Source of the DNA: Chloroflexota bacterium
GTDB lineage: Bacteria; Chloroflexota; Anaerolineae; Promineifilales; Promineifilaceae
DNA length: 28,019 nucleotides
Direction of reading: 5' to 3'
Assembly: GCA_024278255.1 (NCBI GenBank)
Contig: JAJRTP010000488.1
Coordinates: 1-28,019, forward strand
The notes beneath the pieces were generated by a model, which was not told where the DNA came from, made no database searches, and saw only the letters and a program-made list of their open reading frames with translations. Positions 8,382-16,112 of this stretch are shown one piece after another; within the stretch, counting starts at the first letter, position 1, and the number at the start of each line of letters is the position of its first letter. Made by a program: the position numbers and the translations under genes.

Positions 8382-8417
8382 AAAAATAGCCGGGGTTAAC
8401 ATACCTCGGCTATTTTT
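8382..8417 (+). terminator. Rho-independent terminator
   Basis: An inverted repeat with 14-bp arms (8382-8395 and 8404-8417, one G-T wobble), loop TTAACATA, GC-rich centre (AGCCG/CGGCT), flanked by A and T runs. It lies 28 nt after the stop of the secreted repeat protein. The A-run/T-run symmetry means it could work both ways, but only the plus gene needs it here. Confidence 0.85.
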
Positions 8418-8562
8418 CTGTCTGAATACTACAATATCCGTTAAAATGTATTGGTTTACTTCCTACAATTACTGTGTTGTTTGGTAGCTGAACTATTCCA
8501 CCAGTAGTGTTTGTCGTCATTTATTTGTCCTTTTTATATAAATCTTGAAATTGGAATTGGCT

Positions 8563-9159
8563 ATGATAAAAATTAGTAAAACCCTGCTTTTATTGTTTTT
8601 ACCCTTCATTCTGTTTGCTTGCTCAAATTCGGCTAACGATACGGCCGATGCGCCAACAATAATCCTGACCGATACTCCAGCGACAGCCCCCTCCCCCTCT
8701 GAAAGCGAATCCTACCCACCTCCTTATCCTGAAACAGAAACAACAATAGATAGTTATCCAGGCGTGCCATCACCTACCCCAACAACTACCCAACTAGAAG
8801 GATTAGAATATCCTCTTGATTTACCCATCCCGCCAGAAGGCTTAGCTACCATTGGCGGTTCTATTATTGATGCTACTACCCGACAAGCACGTCCGGAGAG
8901 TCTTATTTATTTAGGTAAATGGGTACATACAGATCAAGGTTTGCCCGTTGTCAGTCTTGATCGGCAACTAGCCCCTGTTTATGTTATAGAACCTAACGGC
9001 CGTTTCTTGTTTCAAAATATAGACCCGGGCGAATATGCCCTTGTCTTTTTCACACCTGATTATTCTTTTCTACTAGAAGATGAAGAAACTGGGGAATCAA
9101 TTAAATTAGAGGTAAAACCAGGAGATATTATAGACCTTGGCCAATTTGAATTACCTTGA
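8563..9159 (+). CDS. Lipoprotein with Pro/Ser/Thr-rich linker and carboxypeptidase-regulatory-like domain
   Basis: A 198-aa protein counted from ATG 8563. A TTG at 8545 would add six residues, but the ATG gives a textbook signal (MIKISK, hydrophobic stretch, lipobox LFAC with the lipid-modified Cys at residue 20). Next is a disordered linker of about 65 residues rich in Pro, Ser, Thr, Glu and Tyr. The C-terminal 110 residues (GLATIGGSIIDATTRQARPE ... FLFQNIDPGEYALVFF) look like a small beta-sandwich of the CarboxypepD_reg/SdrD-B type, which often acts as a spacer or binding module. It would sit on the outer face of the cytoplasmic membrane. Location next to a secreted repeat protein suggests a cell-envelope role; ligand unknown. 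Confidence 0.8.
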   Translation: MIKISKTLLLLFLPFILFACSNSANDTADAPTIILTDTPATAPSPSESESYPPPYPETETTIDSYPGVPSPTPTTTQLEGLEYPLDLPIPPEGLATIGGSIIDATTRQARPESLIYLGKWVHTDQGLPVVSLDRQLAPVYVIEPNGRFLFQNIDPGEYALVFFTPDYSFLLEDEETGESIKLEVKPGDIIDLGQFELP

Positions 9160-9186
9160 TTTTTCACTACTTAACAAAGATAAACA

Positions 9187-10068
9187 ATGAGTCGTTTAGG
9201 AGAGAAGTTATTAATTCAGCTAAATGAATTGATGCCAGATCAGCATCAAGCACTCTTGGCTGCTAAACAAAACGCCAGTTCATATAACGCATTTTTTGCT
9301 GAACGAGCACTCTCTTCTTTTATGCCCTTCGGCCCATTAGATTTCACTGGCCTTGATGTAATGGATGTGGGCTGTGGCCTTGGTGCAAACCTACTTCACA
9401 TTCATCACCTGAACGCCGCATCTATCATAGGTTTGGACATTAGCTCTGATCAATTAAAACACACACAAGCTTTGTTTCAAAAACAACACCCTGAAATCGC
9501 TGCACATGTTAAGTTTTGTGCAGCCGACGCCGCACAAATGCCTTTTCCAGCTAATAGTTTTGATGTATTGGTAGCAGCAGATACTTTTGAGCATATCACC
9601 TTTTTGGAAAAGGCATTGCGCGAATGTGTTCGTGTATTAAGACCAAACGGCCGTTTGTACGTCTATTTTCCTCCCTTTTATGCACCGTGGGGTGCGCATA
9701 TGGTTAATTGGATTCGAGTACCATGGTGTCAAGTATTCTTTTCAGAAAAAACTGTTTTAAAAACAGCACGTTACCTGGAAAAGACCGGTCAAGCTACGAA
9801 CAATCATTTACCGCCCGAAACCCGTTTGGATTTAGGTACAAATGATAAAATCCCTTTTGTTAATCACATAACAATTCATCGGTTTCTGAAAATCATCCAA
9901 TCAATACCTGACTGGCATATCCAAAAAATGGATTTTTTGCCACCTAACTGGCGCACAAACAAACGATTGCCTAAGATCATAAAACCAGTTAATCAGCTTC
10001 CATTGGTTAGAGAAATGTTCACAGCCAAAGCTGTATTTATTTTACAAAAAAACAGTTATCACAAATAA
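9187..10068 (+). CDS. Class I SAM-dependent methyltransferase
   Basis: A 293-aa Rossmann methyltransferase. Motif I is VMDVGCGLGANLLHI (about 58-72), followed by IIGLDISSDQLKHTQ (acidic ribose-binding Asp), AADAAQMPFPANSFDVLVAADTFEHI and ALRECVRVLRPNGRLYVYF, the standard Methyltransf_11 order. The C-terminal 110 residues (lid and substrate domain) match nothing I recognise. It follows the lipoprotein by 27 nt and precedes another methyltransferase by 17 nt, so the three may be cotranscribed. No clear Shine-Dalgarno is seen. The target is probably a sugar or lipid of the local surface-glycan pathway (inference). Confidence 0.83.
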   Translation: MSRLGEKLLIQLNELMPDQHQALLAAKQNASSYNAFFAERALSSFMPFGPLDFTGLDVMDVGCGLGANLLHIHHLNAASIIGLDISSDQLKHTQALFQKQHPEIAAHVKFCAADAAQMPFPANSFDVLVAADTFEHITFLEKALRECVRVLRPNGRLYVYFPPFYAPWGAHMVNWIRVPWCQVFFSEKTVLKTARYLEKTGQATNNHLPPETRLDLGTNDKIPFVNHITIHRFLKIIQSIPDWHIQKMDFLPPNWRTNKRLPKIIKPVNQLPLVREMFTAKAVFILQKNSYHK

Positions 10069-10085
10069 TTATTCTACGGTGATCC

Positions 10086-10844
10086 ATGAAATTGTTTTCT
10101 AATCACATTTTACAGAAATCCTTGCGCCAGATTCGTTCTGATAAAGTCGAATATAATGGATTGATCTTGCCTGCCCCTTATTTAAGGACCGGTGGTACAG
10201 AATTTAAGAATGATGTTTTTTTTGTACAATCTGCTCGCCAGGAAACACAGCGTTTGATCGATCATTTTGGCTTTACAGAAAAAGATGCACTGCTAGACAT
10301 TGGTTGCGGGTTTGGTCGTTTACCTATCGGGTTATTGGATGTTTTTGGTACATCGCAGTATACAGGAATTGACATCAATCCAGTTGCGATTAAATGGTGT
10401 CGTAAATATATCGGAAAAACAGATTCAACCTTCCAGTTTATTCAACTGGACATACAAAATGATCGTTATAATCCCAATGGACAACCACTTGATAAAACTT
10501 TCCGTTTCGAGTTTGCCGATTCACAATTCAAAGTAGCGTATCTCTATTCTGTGTTTTCTCACATGGTCACAGAAGATATTCAGATTTATCTAAAAGAATT
10601 GAGTCGCGTATTAGACAATGATGGACACTTGTTTTTTACAGCGTTTGCCGAAGAAAATGTTCCTGAAATGGAAATTAATCCTTCTGATTATGGTATTTTG
10701 CCCTGGAGTGCTGCTCTTCACTGTGTTCGGTATAACCATGATTTTCTGGAATCAATGATTGATTCGGCTGGATTCCACATTGACCAGTTCGAACATGGGA
10801 AAGAAACAAATGGGCAGAGTGCATTCTACCTCTCAAAAATCTAA
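10086..10844 (+). CDS. Class I SAM-dependent methyltransferase, second copy type
   Basis: A 252-aa methyltransferase not closely like its neighbour. Motif I is ALLDIGCGFGRLPIGLLDVF (about 68-87), then YTGIDINPVAIKWCRKYI, and a post-motif VAYLYSVFSHMVTEDIQIYLKELSRVL with the SVFSHM signature seen in many small-molecule or sugar methyltransferases. It ends with LESMIDSAGFHIDQFEHG. A short ribosome site (GGTGATCC) lies just before the ATG. No terminator is seen in the 81 nt before the convergent epimerase. Composition is AT-rich with no ACGGCCGT, as in the rest of the 2.6-10.9 kb stretch. Substrate unknown. Confidence 0.82.
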   Translation: MKLFSNHILQKSLRQIRSDKVEYNGLILPAPYLRTGGTEFKNDVFFVQSARQETQRLIDHFGFTEKDALLDIGCGFGRLPIGLLDVFGTSQYTGIDINPVAIKWCRKYIGKTDSTFQFIQLDIQNDRYNPNGQPLDKTFRFEFADSQFKVAYLYSVFSHMVTEDIQIYLKELSRVLDNDGHLFFTAFAEENVPEMEINPSDYGILPWSAALHCVRYNHDFLESMIDSAGFHIDQFEHGKETNGQSAFYLSKI

Positions 10845-10925
10845 TCCGATTGATCATCAAAAATAATCTTCTGAAAAGTTGGTTTTTATGAAGCGTATAA
10901 AATTTAGCCTTACGTGATCATCTCA

Positions 10926-11888
10926 TCACTTATTTTGAGATAGCATCCTCTCCCACCACCCCATACACCACCCCACCGCCTGCGGAATTCCCTCTGCCAG
11001 CGGCACCTGCGGCTCATACCCGAGGATAGCGCGGGCCTTGCCAATGTTGGCCACATAATGCGTCACCTCGCCCACACGGGAAGGCTCAAGTGTTATCCTG
11101 GGTTCCACACTTAACGCCTCGCCGATATACTGCGCCATCTGCACCAGACTCCGCCCACGGCCGTATGCCAAATTGATCGTCTGGTTCACCGCTTCCCCGC
11201 TTGCCAGCAGCCTAATCCCCCGCATCACCCCGTCCACACAGTCATCCACATACGTAAAATCCAGCACCTTGTCCTCCCCGTAAATCGTAATCGGCTCGCC
11301 CCGGCTGATTTTGCGGATGAACAGGGGAATTACCCGCTCCATGCGCTCCAGATCGTTATCATAACGGCCGTACACATTACTAAACCGAAACACCAGATAA
11401 CGCAAACCATAACACTGCGCATACGAATAAATCAGCGCCTCTCCCGAAATCTTACTCGCCGAATAGGGACTCTCCGTAAACACAAAATCCGCATACGACT
11501 CCTCCGTGATGTAGCGATGGATGTCCCCATACACCTCCCGCGAACTGCTGAAAATCAGCGGCAGATTATGGTAGCGGCAAAACTCCAGCACATTAAACGT
11601 CATCGTGATATTTTCCAGCGCCCGGTCCGGCTGCTCCACCAACTCATGTACCTTGGCGTGCGCCGCAAAATGCACCACCACATCCAGGTCAGCCGGATAC
11701 TCCGCGTGACCGATCCCCGTCTCAAAATTATGATACGGCACACTTAAATCCTGCAGCAGCGTCTCAATCTCATCCGTCCACGTATTCGGCCGTATGTCCA
11801 CGCCAAACACGTAATGACCCTCTTTTTGCAAAGCCAGCGCCAGATTCGTGCCAATTTGCCCGCTGGAACCGGTTATCAAAATACGCAT
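10926..11888 (-). CDS. NAD-dependent epimerase/dehydratase (UDP-glucose 4-epimerase-like)
   Basis: A 320-aa extended SDR enzyme. It has the NAD-binding loop MRILITGSSGQIGTNL, an acidic residue after beta-2 (GVDIRPN) expected to bind the adenosine ribose of NAD, and the full catalytic set: S115 region (FSSSREVYGD) and Y142-SAS-K146. The later FSNVYGRYDND and VDDCVDGVMRGI segments match nucleotide-sugar epimerases/dehydratases. It would interconvert or dehydrate a nucleotide sugar in the cytoplasm, supplying the glycosyltransferases nearby (inference). A strong Shine-Dalgarno (AAGGAGAGGG) lies before the ATG. GC-rich composition and octamer copies return here, marking the right edge of the AT-rich stretch. 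Confidence 0.88.
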   Translation of the reverse strand: MRILITGSSGQIGTNLALALQKEGHYVFGVDIRPNTWTDEIETLLQDLSVPYHNFETGIGHAEYPADLDVVVHFAAHAKVHELVEQPDRALENITMTFNVLEFCRYHNLPLIFSSSREVYGDIHRYITEESYADFVFTESPYSASKISGEALIYSYAQCYGLRYLVFRFSNVYGRYDNDLERMERVIPLFIRKISRGEPITIYGEDKVLDFTYVDDCVDGVMRGIRLLASGEAVNQTINLAYGRGRSLVQMAQYIGEALSVEPRITLEPSRVGEVTHYVANIGKARAILGYEPQVPLAEGIPQAVGWCMGWWERMLSQNK

Positions 11889-11964
11889 ATCCCTCTCCTT
11901 ACTTCATTTATTAACGGAAGATGGGTTTCATTGTGATCCGTTTTTTCGATCTCGCTAAAGCTAG

Positions 11965-11970
11965 TATACT
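11965..11970 (+). promoter_or_regulatory. TATACT -10 box upstream of the DUF1269 gene
   Basis: TATACT lies 77 nt before the ATG at 12048 in the spacer between the epimerase and the DUF1269 gene. The -35 position holds only a T run, so the match is half a promoter. An octamer copy (11999-12006) lies in the leader, and AAAAAGGAG forms a strong ribosome site 6-7 nt before the ATG. Confidence 0.4.
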
Positions 11971-12047
11971 GTGCCACATGAGGGGTACGCCAGCAAACAC
12001 GGCCGTATCCCACCACATTTATCAACTTTTCCAAAAAGGAGCAAAAC

Positions 12048-12542
12048 ATGAGTGATTTGATTGTAGTAGCATTTGATAACCCCACGGGCGCTGAAGAACT
12101 GCGCGACAAGCTGATTGATCTGCAAAAGCAGCATATCATCGCCCTGGACGACGCCGCTGTCGTCATCCGTAAAGATGATGGCAAAGTCAAAGTCAAACAA
12201 GTACAGAGCCTGACCGGCGCCGGCGCTGTTGGCGGCGCTTTCTGGGGCATGTTGATTGGCCTTCTGTTCTGGGCGCCCTGGCTGGGTCTGGCCATTGGCG
12301 CTCTTTCCGGCGCCCTTGCCGGCCACTTTTCCGACACCGGCGTAGATGACAAATTCATCAAAGAAGTAGGCGAGACCATTGAACCCGGCCATTCCGCCCT
12401 TTTCCTCCTGGTTCGGGAATCCACACCTGACAAACTGCTGGCCGAATTAAAAGGCACAGAAGCCACCATCATCCAGACTTCCCTTTCCGAGGAACAAGAA
12501 GCCAAACTGCGCGAAGCTTTCAGCGGCCACGAAGTCGAATAA
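12048..12542 (+). CDS. DUF1269 domain membrane protein
   Basis: A 164-aa protein. Residues 1-50 (SDLIVVAFDNPTGAEELRDKLIDLQKQHIIALDDAAVVIR) form a small alpha/beta domain, followed by a Gly/Ala-rich hairpin of two membrane segments (about 57-100, with GAVGGAFWGMLIGLLF and WLGLAIGALSGALAGH). A further soluble part ends with LSEEQEAKLREAFSG. This order matches the DUF1269 family, whose function is not established; a stress or membrane-associated role is often guessed. Strong Shine-Dalgarno AAAAAGGAG precedes the start. It is a single-gene unit closed by the hairpin terminator at 12567. It shares no reading direction with its neighbours. Confidence 0.85.
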   Translation: MSDLIVVAFDNPTGAEELRDKLIDLQKQHIIALDDAAVVIRKDDGKVKVKQVQSLTGAGAVGGAFWGMLIGLLFWAPWLGLAIGALSGALAGHFSDTGVDDKFIKEVGETIEPGHSALFLLVRESTPDKLLAELKGTEATIIQTSLSEEQEAKLREAFSGHEVE

Positions 12543-12566
12543 ACCGCCCGCGCTTTTAATTGCCAC

Positions 12567-12600
12567 AAAAACGGCCGTCCACCCCGACGGCCGTTTTTTT
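12567..12600. terminator. Bidirectional terminator built from two ACGGCCGT copies
   Basis: Arms 12567-12579 and 12586-12598 pair perfectly over 13 bp (AAAAACGGCCGTC with GACGGCCGTTTTT), with a 6-nt loop and a T run to 12600. Both arms contain the genome-wide octamer. It sits between the DUF1269 stop and the stop of the convergent FAD oxidoreductase (12599-12601), so it can end transcription from both sides; the A and T flanks suit either direction. Confidence 0.85.
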
Positions 12601-13783
12601 ACGCCTCAAACACCGGTCGAAACAAATCCTCAGCTAAATCAGTCGCCCAACGGTCGTCCGCTAACACCGCCGCTCCCAACCGCCCAATCCCGTCCGACGA
12701 CTTCGCCCCGGAGCCATTTCCACCCACAGCCACCCCAATACGGCCGTCACCCACCAACCCAATATACGGCCGTCCGTGCGTCGTATACGTCACCACACAC
12801 CGCCCCGTCTGCCAGGACAGCGCCGCCAAATCCGGCATTATCCCCTGCAAAGCTGCCCGCATCGCCTCCAGCATCACGTCACTCTGCCCCTGCCGGAACC
12901 ATTCCCCTATTTCCGTTAAATCGGACAGATAACGATCCGCCACCGTATTGCAGCCCATCTTCAAATAGATACGGCCGTCCGGGTAACGAATCGGCGGCAG
13001 CAAATAAATACTGTCCAGCTCCGGCGACTCAATATAGTAGATCACCGGCGGCATCTCCGCCCATCGTTCCGCCGCATCCGGCGGCGTCTCCGCCAGAATA
13101 ATCGTCTCTGTCTTCACCCGCACCTTCAGCTTTTGCAGCAGCAAATCAAAGGCATTACTAAACGCCCCAGCCGCTACCAACACCTTTTTCGTCCGGTACG
13201 ATTGCCCCGCATCCGTTGTAATGGTCAAGTAATCAAGCGAGCTTTCCAGGGAGACGGCCGTCTCCCGCACAATCTCCAGCCCCTGCTTCTGCCCCGCCGC
13301 CAACTGCGCCCGAATCAACTGGCGCGGATTGATATACCCGGCCGGAGCCGCCTCATACAAGCCGCTCCACCCATCAGAAAAACGCAAATACGGCCAACGG
13401 CCGTGTAAAGCCGCCTCATCCATCACTTCATAGTCAACAGCAACCCGTTCCGCCAACCCCGCCATCTCCGCTAAATAAGATGACGCTTCCGCCGCCGCCG
13501 GTACATACAAACCACCCACCGGATAATGAAACCGGATACCGCTTTCCGCCCCAAGCGCCGCATATTGCCCAATGGACATTCGCGCCAGCGCCGCCCACAC
13601 CGCATCCCGGCTCAACTGCCGGGTAATGCGCCCCTGGTCGTAATGGCTGGCAAACACCCCTTCATGTGTCTGCAAATCCGGCGGCTCATCCGGGCCAATC
13701 ACGGCCGTCCGCCCCCGCATACTCAAATACCGCGCCGCCGCCGAACCAATCAACCCTTTTCCAATGACAACGTAATCAAACAT
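12599..13783 (-). CDS. FAD-dependent amine/amino acid oxidoreductase (DAO family, sarcosine-oxidase-like)
   Basis: A 394-aa protein from ATG 13783, chosen because GGGAGG lies 7 nt upstream and the FAD-binding motif starts at once (FDYVVIGKGLIGSAAARYL, GxGxxG at 8-13). The open frame extends 94 codons further upstream but would overlap the divergent gene. The middle has FASHYDQGRITRQ and GYINPRQLIRAQLAAG; the C-terminus has TTHGRPYIGLVGDGRIGVAVGGNGSGAKSSDGIGRLGA, the second FAD-contact region of monomeric sarcosine oxidase/SolA/DAO enzymes. It would oxidise an amine, imino or amino acid. A Cys (in TGRCVVTY) lies near, but not exactly at, the covalent-FAD position of sarcosine oxidase, so covalent flavin is uncertain. 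It is divergent from a hydroxyproline dehydratase, so an imino acid substrate is plausible (inference). Confidence 0.82.
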   Translation of the reverse strand: MFDYVVIGKGLIGSAAARYLSMRGRTAVIGPDEPPDLQTHEGVFASHYDQGRITRQLSRDAVWAALARMSIGQYAALGAESGIRFHYPVGGLYVPAAAEASSYLAEMAGLAERVAVDYEVMDEAALHGRWPYLRFSDGWSGLYEAAPAGYINPRQLIRAQLAAGQKQGLEIVRETAVSLESSLDYLTITTDAGQSYRTKKVLVAAGAFSNAFDLLLQKLKVRVKTETIILAETPPDAAERWAEMPPVIYYIESPELDSIYLLPPIRYPDGRIYLKMGCNTVADRYLSDLTEIGEWFRQGQSDVMLEAMRAALQGIMPDLAALSWQTGRCVVTYTTHGRPYIGLVGDGRIGVAVGGNGSGAKSSDGIGRLGAAVLADDRWATDLAEDLFRPVFEA

Positions 13784-13855
13784 ATGCAGCCTCCCTTGAA
13801 TGAAGGTAATATTATCATAGTGTAGCAATGTGATAGCATACCAAAGGATACCAAT

Positions 13856-14896
13856 ATGAACTGGAACCCTCCCGAAACCTGGCTGCAACCAGAAAACTGG
13901 TTGCAACTCACAGCCGTAGACGCCCACACCGCCGGCGAACCTCTGCGCGTCTTCACCAGCGGCTGGCCCGATTTGCCCGGCGATGACATCCTGGACAAAC
14001 GCCGCTACGCCCAAACCCACTACGACTGGCTGCGCACGGCCGTCATGTGGGAACCACGCGGCCACGCCGACATGTACGGCTGCATCCTCACCGACCCCGT
14101 CACACCCGACGGCGATCTCGGCGTCCTCTTTTTACACAACGAAGGGTTCAGCACCATGTGCGGCCACGGCATCATCGGCCTCACAGTGGTGGGATTAGAC
14201 ACCGGTCTGATTGACAAGCCCGGCCCTGCCCCCGTCATCAAAATTGACACCCCCGCCGGCCGCGTTACCGCCACCGCCCAAAGAGAAAACGGCCGTACCC
14301 TCTCCGTCTCCTTCCACAACGTCCCCGCCTTCGTCTACACCCTGGATCAGAAAGTAGACGCGCCCGGCCTGGGCCGCATCCGTTACGACGTCGCCTTCGG
14401 CGGCGCATTTTACGCCTTCATCCAGGCAGAAGACGCCAACGTGGGGTTGACCCCGGCCGATTTCCGCCAATTGATTGACGCCGGTACACGCATCAAACAA
14501 GCCGTCATGGACAGCCTGCCCATCCGCCATCCCTTCGCCCCTGACCTGAGCTTCCTTTACGGGGTTATCTTCGTCGGCCCGGCTCATGATCCCGCCCATC
14601 ACAGCCGCAACGTCTGTATCTTCGCCGACGGCGAGGTGGACCGCTGTCCCACCGGAACCGGCGTCAGCGCCCGCGCCGCCCTGCATTACGCCCGCGGAGA
14701 ACTGGCTTTGGGCGAACCGTTCATCGTGGAAAGCATTCTGGGCACAACCTTTACCGGCGAAGTGGTGGAGGAAGTGGAATTTGGCCCGTATACGGCCGTT
14801 ATCCCCCAAATCACCGGCGCCGCCCACATCACCGGTCTCAACCGCCTCCTCATTGACCCCCATGACCCGCTAAAATACGGGTTCATTCTCCGCTGA
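13856..14896 (+). CDS. Trans-3-hydroxy-L-proline dehydratase (proline racemase family)
   Basis: A 346-aa proline-racemase-superfamily enzyme. The first active-site motif is intact, NEGFSTMCGHGIIGLT (C102). The second site reads DGEVDRCPTGTGVSAR: Thr266 stands where proline and hydroxyproline 2-epimerases carry the second Cys. In this family a Cys/Thr pair marks trans-3-hydroxy-L-proline dehydratase (EC 4.2.1.77), which makes delta1-pyrroline-2-carboxylate, so racemase activity is not expected. Cys264, two residues earlier, replaces the usual Ser of DRSP and is unusual. Length is normal (about 330-350). AAAGGA lies 8-9 nt before the ATG. The back-to-back FAD oxidase suggests a small imino acid catabolic module; no ketimine reductase is in the window. 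Confidence 0.87.
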   Translation: MNWNPPETWLQPENWLQLTAVDAHTAGEPLRVFTSGWPDLPGDDILDKRRYAQTHYDWLRTAVMWEPRGHADMYGCILTDPVTPDGDLGVLFLHNEGFSTMCGHGIIGLTVVGLDTGLIDKPGPAPVIKIDTPAGRVTATAQRENGRTLSVSFHNVPAFVYTLDQKVDAPGLGRIRYDVAFGGAFYAFIQAEDANVGLTPADFRQLIDAGTRIKQAVMDSLPIRHPFAPDLSFLYGVIFVGPAHDPAHHSRNVCIFADGEVDRCPTGTGVSARAALHYARGELALGEPFIVESILGTTFTGEVVEEVEFGPYTAVIPQITGAAHITGLNRLLIDPHDPLKYGFILR

Positions 14897-14904
14897 GAAT
14901 CTGC

Positions 14905-14910
14905 TACAAT
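14905..14910 (+). promoter_or_regulatory. Extended -10 (TGC-TACAAT) for the C39-like/SH3 gene
   Basis: TACAAT preceded by TGC lies 9 nt after the hydroxyproline dehydratase stop, 79 nt before the next ATG. The -35 (TTCATT at 17 nt) is weak, as often with extended -10 promoters. Transcription from about 14917 would put the entire heptanucleotide array in the leader. Confidence 0.4.
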
Positions 14911-14915
14911 CAAGT

Positions 14916-14978
14916 CGGTAAACAGTAATCAGTATTCAGTAATCGGCTACCGAATTACCGACCACCGATTACCGAACA
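14916..14978 (+). repeat. Degenerate heptanucleotide array in a 5' leader
   Basis: Nine consecutive 7-mers fill 63 nt: CGGTAAA, CAGTAAT, CAGTATT, CAGTAAT, CGGCTAC, CGAATTA, CCGACCA, CCGATTA, CCGAACA. The first half follows C-R-G-T-A-A-T, and the second half is close to its reverse complement. GTAATCGG (14939-14946) therefore pairs with CCGATTAC (14965-14972) as a hairpin. The array ends one base before AGGAG, the ribosome site of the gene at 14989. Confidence 0.8.
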
Positions 14979-14988
14979 GGAGAATCCC

Positions 14989-16104
14989 ATGAAACAACTC
15001 TACCAAAACGACCCGCGCTGGAAAAACCAGAAAATCGGTTTGCAGGATTCGCTCACCATTGAACAGGTAGGCTGTATGCTCAGTTGCCTGGCGATGACTG
15101 TCAACTACTTTGGCGGCAGAGAAACGCCCGCCAGCCTCAACGACCGCATGAAAGCAGCCAACGGCTTCAACGGCGCCTGGATCAAATCCGCCCAGGTTCC
15201 CGGCCAATTCCCCCAACTGGGTTTCCAGCGGCAAAAATACGCCGACGGCAAAAAAGCGCCCATCCGCCTGGCCGATATTGACGCCGCCCTGAAGGCCGGT
15301 TCCCTGGTGATGGTGCGCGTAGACTGGACGCCGGACGCCAACATTGACAGCCATTGGGTCATCCTGCACCAAAAGCAGGGCGACGATTACCTGATGTGGG
15401 ATCCCTGGCAAAAGGACGGCGCGCCGGACACCTTGCTGGGTCGCTACAGCTTCGGCGGCAAAAAGGCAGAAAACGTCATCCTGGAAGCAATCTGGCACGG
15501 CAAGGGCGACCTGACTCCAGCCAAAAGCGGTAAAGGGAAACGCGCTGCCAAAGCCAAACCTGCGCCTAAAGCAAAACCTGAACCGGCCGCCAAAAGCAAA
15601 ACGGCCGTCACCCAACCCATCGCCGTCAAACCCACCGTCCCGCAGCTAACCATGCGCCGCCAACCGCAGATCAAGCAGGGCAACGTCATCAAAACCCTTA
15701 CCCCTGACGATGTTCTGACCACCCTGGAAGACGCCACGGCCGTCCGCCAGAAAATTGGGCAAAACGGTCAATGGCTCCAGGTGCAGGATCAAACCGGAGA
15801 GCAAGGCTATGTGGCTGCGTGGTATGTGCAGGAAACGGCCGTGCCCACTCCAAAACAGTCCAAATCCACTGCCAAACCGGTCACGGCCGTCAAAGTAAAA
15901 ACCACTACCCGCCTCGCCCTGCGCTCCGCCCCCCGCGTCACCGATGACACCCTCATCAAATATCTGCCCCAGGGAACCAAACTTACCTTGCAAAACCCGG
16001 CCGACGCCGCCAAGATCGGCCAACAAAACCAATGGCTCGCCGTCAAAATCAAAGACGGTAACAAAGGTTACGTCGCCGCCTGGTACGTGAAAAATGCCTC
16101 TTGA
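14989..16104 (+). CDS. C39-like peptidase domain plus two SH3 domains
   Basis: A 371-aa protein. Residues 1-170 form a papain-like peptidase_C39_2 domain: Cys29 (QVGCMLSCLAMTVNYFGG), His122 (DSHWVILHQ) and Asp138 (LMWDPWQ) supply a full Cys-His-Asp set. A Lys/Ala/Pro-rich linker (about 172-210) follows, then two bacterial SH3 (SH3_3-like) domains (about 213-282 and 300-370), both ending GYVAAWYV. Such SH3 modules usually bind peptidoglycan or wall polymers, so cell-wall cleavage or remodelling is likely. No signal peptide or membrane segment is seen, so export by an unusual route, release by lysis, or a cytoplasmic role must be considered. Gene ends 8 nt before the convergent NACHT gene. Confidence 0.8.
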   Translation: MKQLYQNDPRWKNQKIGLQDSLTIEQVGCMLSCLAMTVNYFGGRETPASLNDRMKAANGFNGAWIKSAQVPGQFPQLGFQRQKYADGKKAPIRLADIDAALKAGSLVMVRVDWTPDANIDSHWVILHQKQGDDYLMWDPWQKDGAPDTLLGRYSFGGKKAENVILEAIWHGKGDLTPAKSGKGKRAAKAKPAPKAKPEPAAKSKTAVTQPIAVKPTVPQLTMRRQPQIKQGNVIKTLTPDDVLTTLEDATAVRQKIGQNGQWLQVQDQTGEQGYVAAWYVQETAVPTPKQSKSTAKPVTAVKVKTTTRLALRSAPRVTDDTLIKYLPQGTKLTLQNPADAAKIGQQNQWLAVKIKDGNKGYVAAWYVKNAS

Positions 16105-16112
16105 ACTGTCTT

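Noticed and set aside
10845..10935. Possible terminator between the methyltransferase and the convergent epimerase
   Set aside because: Only 5-6 bp stems (ATCTCA/TGAGAT) with no GC-rich core or T run.
11876..12568. 230-codon open frame on the minus strand
   Set aside because: Covers the well-supported DUF1269 gene in antisense and has a low-complexity Ser/Arg/Pro composition.
14195..14863. 222-codon open frame on the minus strand
   Set aside because: Antisense to the hydroxyproline dehydratase, whose active-site motifs are clear.
14916..14978. CRISPR-like array
   Set aside because: Units of 7 nt with no unique spacers are far too short; it is a heptanucleotide repeat.
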